From Desmodesmus armatus (Eukaryota; Chlorophyta; Chlorophyceae; Sphaeropleales; Scenedesmaceae), in the NCBI GenBank assembly GCA_007449985.2, contig VIIQ02000246.1, forward strand, positions 62,001-126,000: DNA of 64,000 bases, written 5' to 3'. The notes beneath the pieces are model-generated. The model was not told where the DNA came from. It saw only the letters and a program-made list of their open reading frames with translations, and did not search any database. The position numbers were made by a program, and so were the translations under genes. Every line of letters starts with the position of its first letter. Position 1 is the stretch's first letter. This document shows, piece by piece, positions 47,392-60,800 of this stretch.

Positions 47392-48286
47392 TCTGTCAAA
47401 GATGTGTTGGTGACGCCAACAGTGGGGTCCCTCACCACGGAAATTCAACAAGCATAGTGGCACAAGCAGCAGCAGAGGCACGCGGCTGACTTTTGCTGCA
47501 GCTGGCTTGCAGTTGTGTTTGCAAAACCCAGGTACCGTACTGTGTGCTTGCGAGCACCAGAACGTACTGCACGCAGGCCATAATTATTTATAGTAATTAT
47601 TGATTGGTGGGTGCAAGAGTACGGTGGGTGCAGGGATATGGAGGCAACCCCAGGGATCAGCCTGCAGAGAGACAAGCTGGTGCAACCTGCAGGGGTCTAC
47701 ATGCACATCCTGAACCATACCAGTGTGTCAAAGCTGGCATGAGTTGTCCAGCTTCATAGCGACAGGTGTAACAGACGATCACGATGGACCATGTACAAGC
47801 AACAGAATGAAAGTGACAGGAACAATGTGACAGGGCACAAAAGGTGAGGCACAGCATGGCCATCCGCAGGCACCTGTGAAATAATAGTAGAAGATTTGAT
47901 TTTTATTTATTGAGATTTCAATGATGTAATTCATCCGCAGGCACCTGTGAGTCTGGTGCTAGCATGATCCTATCCGCAGGCTGTTGCCTGCATGTGTGTG
48001 ACAAGGTACGGCCATCACTCTTCGTACCTGTGCGGGGTGGCGTCGTCTAGCAGGGTGAACCTACAGGCAGCCGCCTTGAGCACAGCAGCTGCTTGACGGC
48101 TGTCACAACCACTTGGCAAGTCACTCAACTGTCAGTGACCCCTGGAACTGTCAGTGACCCATGCGATTCACCGCACTGCTGTACCTGCGCTCTGCATGTA
48201 ATGTGCGCTGTTGGCAGCTGGAGGCTGCAGCAGCTGCCCTGAGGCCTGCGCTGTCTGGTTTATCCCACTCTGGGACCCCAGAATCT

Positions 48287-48295
48287 CTATAAAAG
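48287..48295 (+). promoter_or_regulatory. Candidate TATA box
   Basis: CTATAAAAG is a good TATA match. No supported gene starts just downstream, so its use is uncertain. Confidence 0.25.
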
Positions 48296-50065
48296 CCCTC
48301 CAAACGGGCTACAACAGCTTTGTAGTGTACAACAACACCATGTAACTACACAAGTTGTGGGGGTACCCCTTCTTCCCTATCCGCAGGCACTGGCTCCAAG
48401 ACTTGCGATCACAGGAGCATTATCAGCCCAGGTTCTTTCCAGCTTCCCCTGAAGCCAACAAACCGGCTTCCTGGCCCTTCATGTTCTTTGCCCATGGGTT
48501 GACGTGTCGTTGTGGGCTGAGTGTGAACTTCCCTTAGTAGGTGAGGTAGTACCAAGTGGCCCATGCTGCAGGCGAAGCACTGAGTGTTTCTGCGCTTAGC
48601 TAGCCTCTGTCAGATGTAAATTCTAGAGTGATGGTGTGGTGCTGCACTGAGGCAACGAGAAACTCAAGCAGCTTAGGGTTCATAGTGAGCATCGCAACTG
48701 CCTTGATTCTGGGGTTCAAAGTGCATGAAACAAGCCAATAATGAGATCTCTGCTGTAAGTAGTGTCTCAAGATAGTGTCGAGCTTGGAAACGCCGACCTA
48801 CTTTGCGAAAGGTTGCGTCCGTCAGTACGACCGCGCACAATTATAAAGACAGTATATACTCCCTACTGCTGCAAGAAGTTTGAGAACATGTGATGCAGAT
48901 GGAAAATAACGCCATCAATTTGCGGCTTTCTTCACCTGGCTAGCTAGCCTATGGGGGCTCCCAGCACAAACAGCAGGGCAACACAACAACTGCAGGCAGT
49001 ACGGCATGTAAGCGTCGGCGTTAGAGATGATTCAAGAGTGTGGATAGTTGCAAACACGCATCCACAACCAGATGAACCAGCATCAAGCTCCCGTGGTCCC
49101 CGAAGTCTGAGCGATATTCAGGGCTGAAGTGTGAGTGACCGGATGATTTGGCGACAACACTGTCTGCACCCTGCTTGGCCAGCCGTTTTGCTTACACATC
49201 TTTTCATTCCAGCAGCGATCAACACAAAATACGACTGCCCACTACCGTGTGTCTACATTTGCTACTGCTGCAAGCGCCCTAGTCTTGTGCAAGCAGGAGG
49301 GCCAGCCACAGATCCCACAGGGTGCTGATCATTAAGTCAGATAAGTGCAACAATGTCTCTGCAGCGAGCAGCGTTGCTTCTGCTGCTGGTGGTAGCAATG
49401 CTCAGCAAGTGCAGCTTAGCTGAGCCGAAACCCAAGACAACGAAAAACAAGGAAGACTATAAGGCCTGTGGAGGTGCCAAGAAATGCCTGGGCGTGGCTA
49501 GACTCGACAAAATCCGTCGGAGGAGTGGAATTGGCCACAAGTCAGTCGACGCAGTTGCCGCTCAAATCGATGAGGATGGAGATCTGGTAAGTATTCGAAG
49601 TGCTCAGTACAGCATACGGGTTCCGACGTGCCTTTGCTGCAGCACATATGGTACTTCAGCTGTCCCGGGTTTGCGGGACCGTAGCACGTCCGGGCGTTGT
49701 CGCAGCAAACTACAAGCCTGCAGCAGGTTGATGCAGAACAAACGTGTCTTTATCCCAGTGAAATGACACTGGCAGCAGGATCAGCTGTAGCATCAGCTGC
49801 TGCTGCTGCTGCATGGGGCACCATGTGTGCTTTGCAGTGGCCTCCCTGCCAGCACCATGACTCAAGCAATTGCTGTATTCTGCTGCTGCCTGACACGTGC
49901 ATCTTGCAGGGTGTTGACGAGCTGTCAGACATGCTGGTCTACAGTTGTGCTGGCATGCTGCCCTCAGATGGCCAGGTCAATGCCGCAGCTGTCACAGAAC
50001 CTACATACGATGCTGCAGTGTCTGAAGGCATAGCAGAGCCCACCCCTCTGCACCACCATCACCAT

Positions 50066-50082
50066 CACCACCACAGGCATCT
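50066..50082 (+). other. Octahistidine run in the protease propeptide
   Basis: Mixed CAC and CAT codons encode eight consecutive histidines followed by Arg-His. The mixed codons and their place inside a spliced exon argue against an engineered tag. Histidine runs can bind metal. Confidence 0.8.
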
Positions 50083-51816
50083 GCTACAGGAGGGAGCAGA
50101 GATCGGGTTGGATGCTGCTGAGGGAGAGATCGCCAGTGGATGGGCGGTGAGTGGCTTTGCAAGCAGCAGCTGCTGCAGCACGTGCACCAGCCATGGCTAT
50201 GCTATCTTGTGCTGCGCGTAGTGAAAACATAGTGTTGTGGGCCCATGCAAGCCAAACGCACTTCACCGTTGCACGTGCTTCAAATCAGCCTCATTTCAAC
50301 AAAAGATTGGAAGCAGTGGAAGTGGCTTCACACACACCCTTCCCACCTTTCTTACCTCCCTCACGCCTGACCAGAGAGATTGGGTACGCAAGTAAGCCCT
50401 CTGGGCACCCTCATGAGCCCGACGCTCGCTGGCTAGCGCTGAGGTTGGGACCCTGTCCCCAATTATTGTACTGTACTTACGCCGCCAGACACATCCCTCC
50501 CTCCCCAAACCTTGATTGCAGCCTGATGTTCCAGACACCCCCATCGATGTTGTCACAGCCTTCAAGCTGCACTCCCGCCCCAGCGCAGTGAGGAAAATCT
50601 TCCTGGATTTTGACGGACACATCACACAGAACACGCAGTGGAATGTGGGCCGTGCAGCGCAGCTTGTCACGCCTCCCTAAGACAAGGTGAGCCGGTCACT
50701 CTTTATACTTGTGCCATGTCACTCTTTATACTTGTGCTTTCACTCTTTATACTTGTGCCGTTGTGTGATTGCACCCCCTGGCCGATTGCGCAAGCAGGTG
50801 GTGAAACCACTTCAGCTGAGCACTCCTCATAGTGTCATCACACCAGGCGCGAAGCGCTGAAAGGTCCAAGCCAGCTGCAGCAGCAGCCCTCTCTGCGCTG
50901 TGATGATGGGTGGTTGCCCACTCAACACATGCTGCAGCAGCCAGCCACTGAACCGAGCAGGCCTGGCTTGGCAACGGCCCGTGTGGTAGACACACCCTGA
51001 ACCTTTTGAATTTGAATTTGAATTTGATCCTCCTGCGGCCTTTACTTCTGTGCAGGACGGCTTCCCCACAACCTGGAGTGCCAGTGAGCTGTCAGATATC
51101 CTTTCAATCTGGCGCGCTGTCTCTGAGGATTACGCTCCATGGGATGTGGATGTGACCACGGAAGACCCAGGGGATGCCTACCTAGGCGTGAATGGCATCC
51201 GCGCAGCAATTGGGGGCGCATTCGGTGACTGTGAGTTTCTCTTTTGCTGTGCGCACCGCCTGCATCCCCTGTTTGCTGCTGCTGCAGCACATGCACGCAG
51301 TAAGCATGTTGCTCTGTAGTTATTATCGCTCACAGTGCCCATGTGTTATGCATCCTGCAAGCAGCAGGTCCACCGGACCTACTGACCGTCAAGCATGGTA
51401 GTCAAGTCTCTAAGCTAGCGTGTCCTTTGGCAATTCAGGGTCGATAACGTAACTCCCCGGATCTCCCTACTGTTTGTCTGGCTGTGTGCGCTTGACAGGG
51501 TATATCAACTCTGCTGGCGGTGTTGCCTATGTGGGATCCTTCGCCAGAAACAACGGCTTCTTCTCCCCAGCGTTCGTCTTCGCCAGATCTCTCTCCAACA
51601 GCCCCAAGTAAGCCCTCAGCGCTGATCAGTCAAGCTCCTGTGTACACTCAGCCCGTGTACGGCACAGACGGCCCCCACCTTTCCGGGCTGCTTCGAATGT
51701 TGCCAGCGCCGCAATACGGCAGGTGTACATGGCTGCTATCAATGCCCAAACCAGCATGCCGCCCACCGTGATAACCACATTGCCGCAAGCGTTCACCATT
51801 TCCCTGCGCTGATGGT

Positions 51817-51819
<3 letters not shown>

Positions 51820-51868
<49 letters not shown>
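51820..51868 (+). repeat. (CTG)n microsatellite
   Basis: About 15 CTG units in the protease intron, ending about 25 bases before the splice acceptor at 51892. Confidence 0.95.
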
Positions 51869-51871
<3 letters not shown>

Positions 51872-54075
51872 ATTCACCATCCATCCATTCAGGTGGATCG
51901 CTGAGGCGGCCTCTCATGAGATCGGCCACACTCTGGGCCTCTCCCATGACGGTGTGGTGGGCGGGAGCGGCTACTACGGGGGCATTCCAACAGCCTGTGG
52001 GCACCAATCATGGGCGCCGGTTACTACAGCACTATCACTCAGTTCTCCTGTGGCGAGTACTTGAACGCCAACAACAAAGAAGATGACTTGACGGTGGGTT
52101 GCGTTGGCACAGTACAGATGCCGCAGCTGCATCGCCCCACCGGTGGGCAGAGACGCTCTTTGGTCCAATCCACACCGCTGCTCTCCTTGCGCTATTTCTT
52201 TTACATCTGATTCCTTACTACATGCGGCTCGGGGCCCGCACCTGGTCACGCCTTGAGCTGCTGCAGTGGCGTTCATGCAGGCAGATGGCACTGCCCTTGT
52301 GGTTTTTCAATGAGACTGTAGGGCCTACTGCCAGAGCTAAAAAAGCCCTGCACGATCCCAGGTGCTGTAATCTGTCGACAGAGCGACATGCAACGCTGTA
52401 GTCTGCTCTACACGCTGTGCGTGTGGACAGTCAAACTGTACTCATCAACCCTAAACCCCAACCTCAAACCCTGCATTATCCCGTCCGTCGTGCTGCAGGT
52501 CATCAGCAGCCGGCTCGGCAATGTGTACAGCTGGACTGACGAGCATGGCAGCAGCATCGCCACAGCAACACCCTTCACAACAGTCACACCCAACGCAGGC
52601 GGTGTGACCGTCACAGGGGCCAGCTACGGCATTATCAGGTTGGTTGGTGCAACAGTAGCAGCAGGATACATCCATTTTGGGGGGGTTTCTTGCCTTACAG
52701 CAGCAGCACTACTGCAATTTGCGTCGCCATGTCCTGCACAAGCATCTGGCACCTGACAAACTGTTTTCCAGATACCACAAGTGCTGCTGGCGGCAGCGGC
52801 GGCTTGTCTCGTCCTCGACGCAACAGCAGCAGCAGCAGCCAGATAACCGTTCTGTGTAAAGTGTGGGCGGCCTGGCACATTGAGTAGCGCTTGCCACCCT
52901 TCCTCGCTCCATATGTATGCACTATCGCCACATATACCATCCACATCCCTAACAAACAGCATGCCTGTTTCTGTCATGTGTTGCAGGGCACCTGATGATG
53001 TCGACATGTTCACATTCACCACCACAGCAGCAGGCACCGTAACCTTCTCCCTGCAAGTCGCCCCAGGTGCCAGAGCCAATCTAGCAGCTACTGTGGCCCT
53101 CCTGGATGCTTCCAACACTCTCCTTACAGCTGCTACAGGATCCGGCCTCAGCAATCAGTTTGCAGTACCAGCTGCCGGGCAGTACTTCCTGTCAGTACAG
53201 GCTGCAGGGCTTAACGAGCCCCTGGCCACAGGGTTTAGCACTTATGCCAGCCGCGGCCAGTACAAGCTGACAGCAGTGTTCCCTGGCAGTAGTCAGCCTG
53301 CGGTTCCCTCCCCTGCACCAGTGACCCCCTCACCGTCCCCTCAGCCCCCTAGCCCCTCTCCTCTGCCCCCCAGCCCAAGCCCCAGCCCCAGCCCAAGCCC
53401 ATCCCCTTCCCCTGCACCACCAGCAGCAATGACCATCACCATCACCAATTCAAAAGCCGGCTCAAATGTAGGTGTTCTCTGCCAGATCTTTGTGAGATCA
53501 GCACTATGGCACTGCGCATGGACAGCACACACAGTGTGTGGCATGTACAGCTCCGAAAGCATGCGTAATTCTGTTGCAAAGCCCGCAAGAACCCCCCGGC
53601 AACAACCTCAGACTGCAAGCATGACGTACTGCCTTGGCAAGGCTTCTTGCTGTGGCTCGCTGTGCTTTATTGCTGCCTAAAACCTCAGCATGTGTTCTCA
53701 CCTTTGTGCCCCCTGCCCACCTGCCTGCCTGCCTGCCTGCCTGTCTGCCGGTCTGCCTGCGTGTTTTGTTGCTTTCCGCAGACCTGCAACGCCCGCATCA
53801 GAGTCGTCAGGATGTCTGACGGTGCAGTGCTCAACAACGCGGTCGTCAGCGGGACCTGGAACTCAGTACTGAACAGGAGCGGCTGGCCCTACGCTGCCTC
53901 TGCAACAACAGGAGATACTGGCATTGCAGGAGAAGCATCTTTAACTTCTAACAGCCTGCCAGGACGGAAAGGCAATGGCTGCTGGTTTGTTGTCCAGAGC
54001 GTCCAGCTGACAGGGTTTTTCATGAACCCTAGCGTGCCTGCCGGCGGCGTCGCCAGCCCTACTGTCAGGTGGTGA

Positions 54076-57000
54076 TCATATCCTGTGATCAGGGGTTATA
54101 CTGTGTGGTTTTTGCATGTGAAGATCTGTCGCATGTGTGGCTCTGCTTGTCTGGGGCTTCGATTTGGCCTCTGTTCCGGGCCCCTTTTTGTTAGGTGCGC
54201 GGAGCATCAATACAGGGCAAGGCCCTTGCTCGGAGCTTGCACGTTTGATACATGATTGGTCGTCAAGGCTCTTGATAGTGTGTCGTGACGTATCCCGGCA
54301 TAGCATGGCATGGCACGCCGCGTCGTCAGGGCGCAGCACGACATGTATCTTTGCTTCGTGCGTCATGGCATGGATTTAACAGGGTTCAGCCTGCATCAAA
54401 TTTTGCTGCCCGGGCGGGGGGGGGGGGGAGCAAGTTTGCGCTTGTCAGCACGGTGCTGACAGTGGATGTTTGGGCACCGGGGTTTTGGCCGCATGACGAC
54501 ACCAACCATCATGATGACAGTAGTGCTGGGCTTGCACACCTGCGAGCTTGCTGGCGCACCCACCCGCCCCCTGTGATCCCCATTAGCATTTCATCTTCTG
54601 TATCTAGCAGCATTTCCAGTGTGCGTGCAACTTGCAGTGAGGTTATCGGAATGAGTCATGTTGTGCTGTGCTGCGCTATGGCAGCATTGCCTGTGCTGAG
54701 CCGTCGACAGATGTTGCGGATGCTTGATTTGACCGGATCGGCTGTTGGATAAGGCCTGATCTGGCCGTGGGCATGTGCCTCAGACCATGTTTAGTAAAGG
54801 AGCCCACTTGCCTGTGTCATTCAGGGTGCAGGCATGGCTCTCTGCAGGGTATGCTGCATATGCCAATATGCAGCCGTTGAAGAAGCTGTGCGCAAGGCAT
54901 GCCAGTCTGTCAATCAATCCAACAGGCTGCTGCTGCCTGTTGTTTATGCCCGGCGGGCTGAAGTGTTGGCATGTTTTCGACGTTTCATCTGTATGTGCAT
55001 CAGGAGACGTGTGGAGAAGAAGGGAACTGCATGTGTCTTAATGCTGTTGCTGTTGGAGAGTGTTGTCTGTAAGGCAGCAACCTCATGTGCGGCACGCACA
55101 GGCCATGATGGTCTGCACTAGCAGCGCGCAGGTGCGCACGTGCAGGCTTTGCTGTGGGGGTCAGAGGTCAGGGGTCTATACGAGTTGAGGGCAACTGATG
55201 CCTCACACATGCACGTCGGCGCCCTTAGGCAGGCATTCCAGGTGTACGTATGTGCACCTGGCAGCTCACGTAGCAGCGTGGGTGTGTGGGCGTGTGGGTG
55301 GGGGTAGAAGGGCCTTCGCTGGTGGGCCATGGGCCATGCCAAGATGATCTTTGGTGGTATTGATCAGCCCGCGCTGCGTTCGCGGGTGTGTGGGTTTTGC
55401 AGCAGGGGTTTGTTTGCTGGTGGGCCATGCACATTCAGGCAGATGCCAGGCTCCGGCATCGGCTGCTGGAGTTGTGCACTACACAACGGATTGCTATGTG
55501 TGCCTGCTGCCTGCAGGGATGTATGCAGGAGGGATACTCTGTGATGTATATGCATGCTTGTGTGTTGTTAGGTATGTTGTGCAGTGCCTCAGTTTTCATT
55601 TTGCATGCATGCATGTGTGTTGTTAGGTGTGTTTCAAGTATGTTCCATAGCTCACCCGGTCCTGCCATTGGATGTATGCGATACCTTTGTGTGTGCACAC
55701 ACGTGTTGCCCATGCCAACACCATTCCGAATGGGTGACCCGCTTTTGCCCCTAAGCTAAGCTAAGAGCCTTGGTGTCCCCCGCCCGTCACTCAAAGCAAG
55801 CCCACCACTGTTGGCAATTGGCACGTTGTGCTGTTTTCCTGTTGAGGGTCCCTACGTGTACGCTGTATGGGGTGACCCTTGTCAGTAGGCTTGCAGGCCG
55901 TCTATGTGTGTGTCATTGTGCTGACCTGGCGGCGAAGCATTGTAGGAATGGCACAGCGCAGTGAGTGCTGGCAAGTATTGTGACATGTTCCCGTGCATGC
56001 TGCCTGCTTTCAGAAGACTGCTACCACCTGGTTACGTGACCCACATCTCGTCTGTTGACCGTGTCTGACCGTCTCCAATTCCTCATCCCCGGCGTCTCGT
56101 TTTGTGCTAGTCACCAAGCGCATGCGGCAGACAGTGCATCTGCTGCCGTCATGGCGCATGGTTGCTGAATGTCACGTTGTGCTGCTTGTACATCGACACC
56201 TTCAGGGGTTCTATCACCTGTCCTGTCACCCCCACCCTCTCCACCTCTCAGCTGTTCTGTCACCTGCACGTCACCAGATGCGTCCTCTCTTCCACATGCA
56301 TGTGTGTTTTGCTCTCTGTTTCTTTTCTTGTTTCTCTTGTATCGTGTTGTTTGCATGGTTGTCAGGACCTGCACCAAAAGCAGGCGGCTGCTGCAGCTGC
56401 CGCCAAGTTGTGCCTGTCGCCACACTGCTCTCCAAGCAGCAGCCAGATGGATCATCCTCGGATCTTTTTTGGTTCTTGCATGGTCTGTGTTGCTTTTGGC
56501 TCCTGAGTTTTTGGTCTTGCTGTCTTTTATCTGGTTTCCAGCCTGACAAACAGCACAGCTGGCAGCATGGGCGCACCGGCTGGCGCGGTGTGCCACACTG
56601 TGGAGGGCCTCCTCAGGAGCTAGTAGGCCGTCTCTAGTCAACATTGGGCTGCAAGATGCACAAGTGCTCTGCAGGCCTGACAGTCTTTTCAGCTCAGTTC
56701 CTGTGCTGCTTGCAAGATGTTTACCATTACCTGTCAGCGTGCCTGTGCAGCTGTCTCCCGTTGATGCTTCTGCTCTTCCTGTGGCACTGCTCAACTGCAT
56801 CGGATGACTTGTCATGTAACCAGATCATGTCCATGAAATCGACATTGCCGCCACTTACTTTGGGCTGGGCCTTGCTCGTTGGAGGCCTTGTTCAATATAT
56901 TGAGAGCAGACTATCAACATAACCTGCCTGAAACGACTATCCGCACACACTGCATGCTGCTTCCGCAAGCTGCTGGCATGCCACGGTCGAGGCTGCATAG

Positions 57001-57861
57001 CTACAGCGTACAGCCTGCGCAGTGCGCATGCACATGCATTCTGCATAGACGGGTGCAGACAGCAGCAATGAGACCGGTCTTCAAAAAAACAAGTCCTGCA
57101 ACAGCTGTGTGGTTTGCATACACGCCCACAAACTGTGCAGACATCATGACAACAAAGGCACTGCTGTCCCCACATCATCCTGAGCAGCACTGGTGCAGTG
57201 TGGGCTCGACTGCTGGCGCCACACACTCCCTAGGTCAAACAACAGCCTTTGTATCTGATGGACCCGGTCCTGATGTCCTTGGGATGGATCCAATCTTCGG
57301 CTGATGGCTGGCCAGCACATGTGCCTGCATCATGGATGGACATGTGCCATACTATGATAGCGGTGCGCAAGCCTTACAGGTGTGGCGTGCTGCAGTGTGG
57401 TGTGATCGGTTAGGGAAATGCACTCTCATATGCACACACCCGATCATCAAGTACTGCTCTCTGCACACAAGTACTGCCATGTGCACACCCCACAACAGAC
57501 CCCACAACAACCCGATCATCAAGTACATGTACTGCCCATGCTCAGCAATTGCTGGGCTAAGAGACTGTGCCTGTCAGCGGCCAGATCGCAAAGCAATTGT
57601 AAACAAGGGCTAAATGAAAAACCTGTGGGCGACAAAGCGAGCCTCACCGGTTTGAAACAAACCTGGGGTTTGAAGGAAGCAACAGCTCGCTGAACTGAGC
57701 GATGAGGAAAGCCGTCAGCCTCCAGAGAAGGTCTTTCAAGCTTAGTTACTGTGTCGATAGCTCATGTAACTGAGATTGTCGGTCGTCAATTGCAGCAGTT
57801 GGCCTGTAACTGTTGGTGGTGCTGCTGTCTGGTGCTGTGGCCAGCTGGCTGAAACCAAAGC
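54076..57861. other. Region between the two protease copies, no gene supported
   Basis: Several Cys/Met-rich open frames occur (for example 54834-55121 and 56104-56637), but none shows a known domain. Exon-like pieces near 56365-56460 (an alanine-rich stretch after an AG acceptor) and 56541-56622 (ending in TAG) could belong to an unrecognised gene or a decayed transposon. Confidence 0.35.
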
Positions 57862-60800
57862 ATGAAGTCTTCAAATTCCTGGATGTGTTGTCTTCTTTTG
57901 AGTGCAGTGATCCTTTTGCAGATTCATGTGTGCTCAGCCAAACGCCAGTGGAATTTCACAGCAACTGGGGGTGCTGTTGCCACGCTTGGCAGCGCCAGGT
58001 TGGAGCGTCTCCGACAGAGATCAGGGATGGCAAGGTTCAACAAAAGCAGGGAGCAGCTTGGTAGTGCCCTGGACGACGATGATGACTTGGTGAGCTCCCT
58101 GCAGCAGTGACAGCCCAAGTCTACCATGTGCTGCTGGCAACTGCCAAACCTTGGTTTATACAGGCCTACTAGGGGTGACACTAATCTTGACCTGAAGTGC
58201 TGTCAGTGCTGCACCTGAGGTTGTGTTTGCATCCTGCAGGGCGTCGATCTTACGAACGACATGCTGATCTACTCCTGTGCTGGCTTGGTAGCTCCTGCAG
58301 GCCGGGGCGATAAGGATAAGGACAAGCCCCGCCGGCATCAGCACAACAGGAGGGGCCTCAAAGGTCTCCTGCCTGAGGCATTTGCAGCAGAAATATCATC
58401 TGGCTGGCTGGTAAGGGCTGCATGCCAGTGTTGCTGTGCAGGCTGTTGTCCCTCTGTCATGCTTGATTGTGCTGGGGTGCCTGGCTGTTGCTGCATGGCA
58501 GGACTCCTGCATGCGCATGATGCAGTGAGCAGTATGCTCGCGCCAACCATGGCCCAGCACATGCATACTTACATGCTACTTCTGCTGTTGACTGAGGCCG
58601 CAGCTGCATGCAGCTGCATGAGCTCCTGCCAGCACGACAGTACAAGGTGTCGTGCTGTCACGTAATGCCTGTCGACTCCTTTGTCCTGCTCGAACTGCTG
58701 CTGTAGCCCAGCACACCAGATGCTGTCATCAGCAAAGCCCAAGCCTTCAGCCTGCACTCCCGCCCCAGTGCCGGACGCAAGATCGTGCTGGACTTTGATG
58801 GACATACTACAACAGGGACTGCCTGGAATGCAGAGAAGGGAATGGCTGCCATCACAAGCCGCCCGTACGACAAGGTCAGCACGCTAGTTGGGATGCGACA
58901 GGAAGCAGCAGCTGTGGTCATCAACATGCACCACATGGCGCATGTGTCCTGCACAGGCAGAAGCCCCGCATGAAGCACCTGCCAGGCTCAGCAGGCAGCC
59001 TGTTGCCTGTACACAGCTGCGCAGCTGTTTCAGACAGCAGCTTGTCACCTGTAATCCACTGCATGACTGCATGATTGCTGTGCAGGACGGCAGCCCCACA
59101 ACATGGAGTGACAGTGAGTTATCTGATATCCTGGCGATCTGGCGCTTTGTTGCCGAGGACTATGCCCCATGGGACGTGGACGTGACCACAGAAGACCCAG
59201 GGGATGCTTACCTGTTGCTCAATGGCATCCGCACAGTCATTGGAGGGTCCTACACGGATTGTGAGTGTTGCTCGGAGTTGCAGCAGCAGGTCCCATCACT
59301 TGCACAATGCCAACATTCCTGAATTGTCGCCAAATATGCAGCGCTGTCCCGCGCATACACAGCACCTTGTCGTAGCTGCCTGTGTTAGAGATACCAGGTG
59401 AGTATCAGCCCTGTCGGACTTGTAAGCAGATATGCTGGGCCTTCCTGCAGTGGTGTACACTACAGGGTAATCACGCTGCTGTGTGTGCAGGGTTTGGCTC
59501 TGAATGTGGCGGTGTGGCATACGTCGGCACATATGGTGAGCAGATGGGCGGCTCTGCTGCCAGCATTTGACAAGCAGCGCACACCAGCAATGGCCGCAGA
59601 CAGCAGCAGCAAGCAGCGTGTGGGTACATGCTTAGTGACACTGGCGATGTTCTTGCTGCGCACCTACGTGAAGGGAGCCACTCAGGTATAGCGCTGTCAT
59701 ACCCTTTCATGGTATTGGCTTGGTTACTGGCCATGTGTTGGCACGCCAGAACATGCTTTGCTGCCAGCTGGCAGATGCAGCTGCAGGTGCTGCTTCAAGC
59801 TGCGCAAGGTTCCATGGCATGTGTGTTTGCTGCTGCAGGCAAATTCCAGGGCTATTACCGGCCAGCCTTCGTCTTCCCTGTCAACCTGGGGAACCATTAT
59901 GCCAAGTATGTGGCATGCTGCTGCACGCGCAGTGTCAAACACTGCCGTCACCGCAATGGCATGCGGGGCCCACATGCCTCCATTACTGGTTGTAGTGGAT
60001 ACTGCTACATGGTCTTGGTGCATCCTGCATCCTGCATCACTGATCCGCACAACACACCCCAGTCGCCTCACATGGTGTGTCCTGGGTGCTGACCAATGCC
60101 GGCGCTGTCCTGCTTTCTGTCCTGCTACAACAGGTACGTTGCCGACGCAGTCTCACACGAGGTTGGCCACACTTTGGGGTTGTCTCATGATGGTGTGGCG
60201 CGTGGATCCGCTTACTACTCAGGACACGCCGACTGGTGAGCTGTGCGGCTGCGCTGGCTGGCTCCCTTATGCTTGCATGTTCCCTAGTCGGCAGCTTGGA
60301 GACCTCTGCGGCACCCGCAAATTGATTGCTGACTGTCAGCTTGCGCTGATCTTATCTTGTGCTTATGTTCATTCAACGAAGAGTGTTTGTCACATGGTCT
60401 CCACAGGGCACCAATCATGGGGGTGTCGTACCACAAAGCAATTTCCCAGTGGAGCAAGTGAGTCAGCTTGCTTGCAGGTGCACATGCCATGTGACATAGG
60501 CTCACATGAGCGCTTATATCATGTTGATGCTTACAACAAGTACCTGTTTGTGGACATCAAGAAACCACCTTGCCTCAAACATGTGTTCCTTGCATGTGCA
60601 GAGGAGAGTATACCAACGCCAACAACAAGGAGGACGACATAGCCGTGAGTTGGCAGTGGGGCTTATCTGCTGTGCCTGCTGGCTGTGTGTGCAATTTTTT
60701 TGCAAGTTTCTTCTGTAATCTATCTGTCATCAGGGCCCGTGGCGTCATGGCTGCTCGGGTCCACGACCCCATGCACAGGGCATAGCAAGCCACCCTCCTT

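Larger units (their letters stand above)
47163..49352. other. Intergenic, with a small AT-rich insertion
   Basis: No gene recognised. A 19-base word (CATCCGCAGGCACCTGTGA) is present at 47861-47879 and 47932-47950, flanking 52 AT-rich bases, like an insertion with target duplication. A 60-codon frame at 48358-48537 after a TATA-like box has protein-like composition but no recognisable family. Confidence 0.4.
49353..54075 (+). pseudogene. Secreted zinc metalloprotease with PPC domain, disrupted copy
   Basis: Exons 49353-49586, 49910-50146, 50522-50686, 51056-51230, 51499-51607, 51893-52093, 52499-52638, 52987-53467 and 53782-54075 mirror the neighbour at 57862. A signal peptide (LLLLLVVAMLSKCSLA) is followed by a propeptide with an eight-histidine run. 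The catalytic part has the metzincin site [17 protein letters not shown] domain (DDVDMFTFTTTAAGTVTF), a Ser-Pro linker and a C-terminal domain with two cysteines follow. Two lesions are seen. TAA at 50678-50680 replaces the Tyr codon of the paralogue (PPYDK position). A G5 run near 51970 is one base short, shifting the frame before WAPIMG. All splice sites look intact, so sequencing error or very recent decay is possible. Its exon 51893-52093 corresponds to three exons in the paralogue. Confidence 0.7.

Noticed and set aside
50066..50082. Vector-derived histidine tag
   Set aside because: Mixed codons, intronic context and a paralogue with the same exon layout show that it is native.
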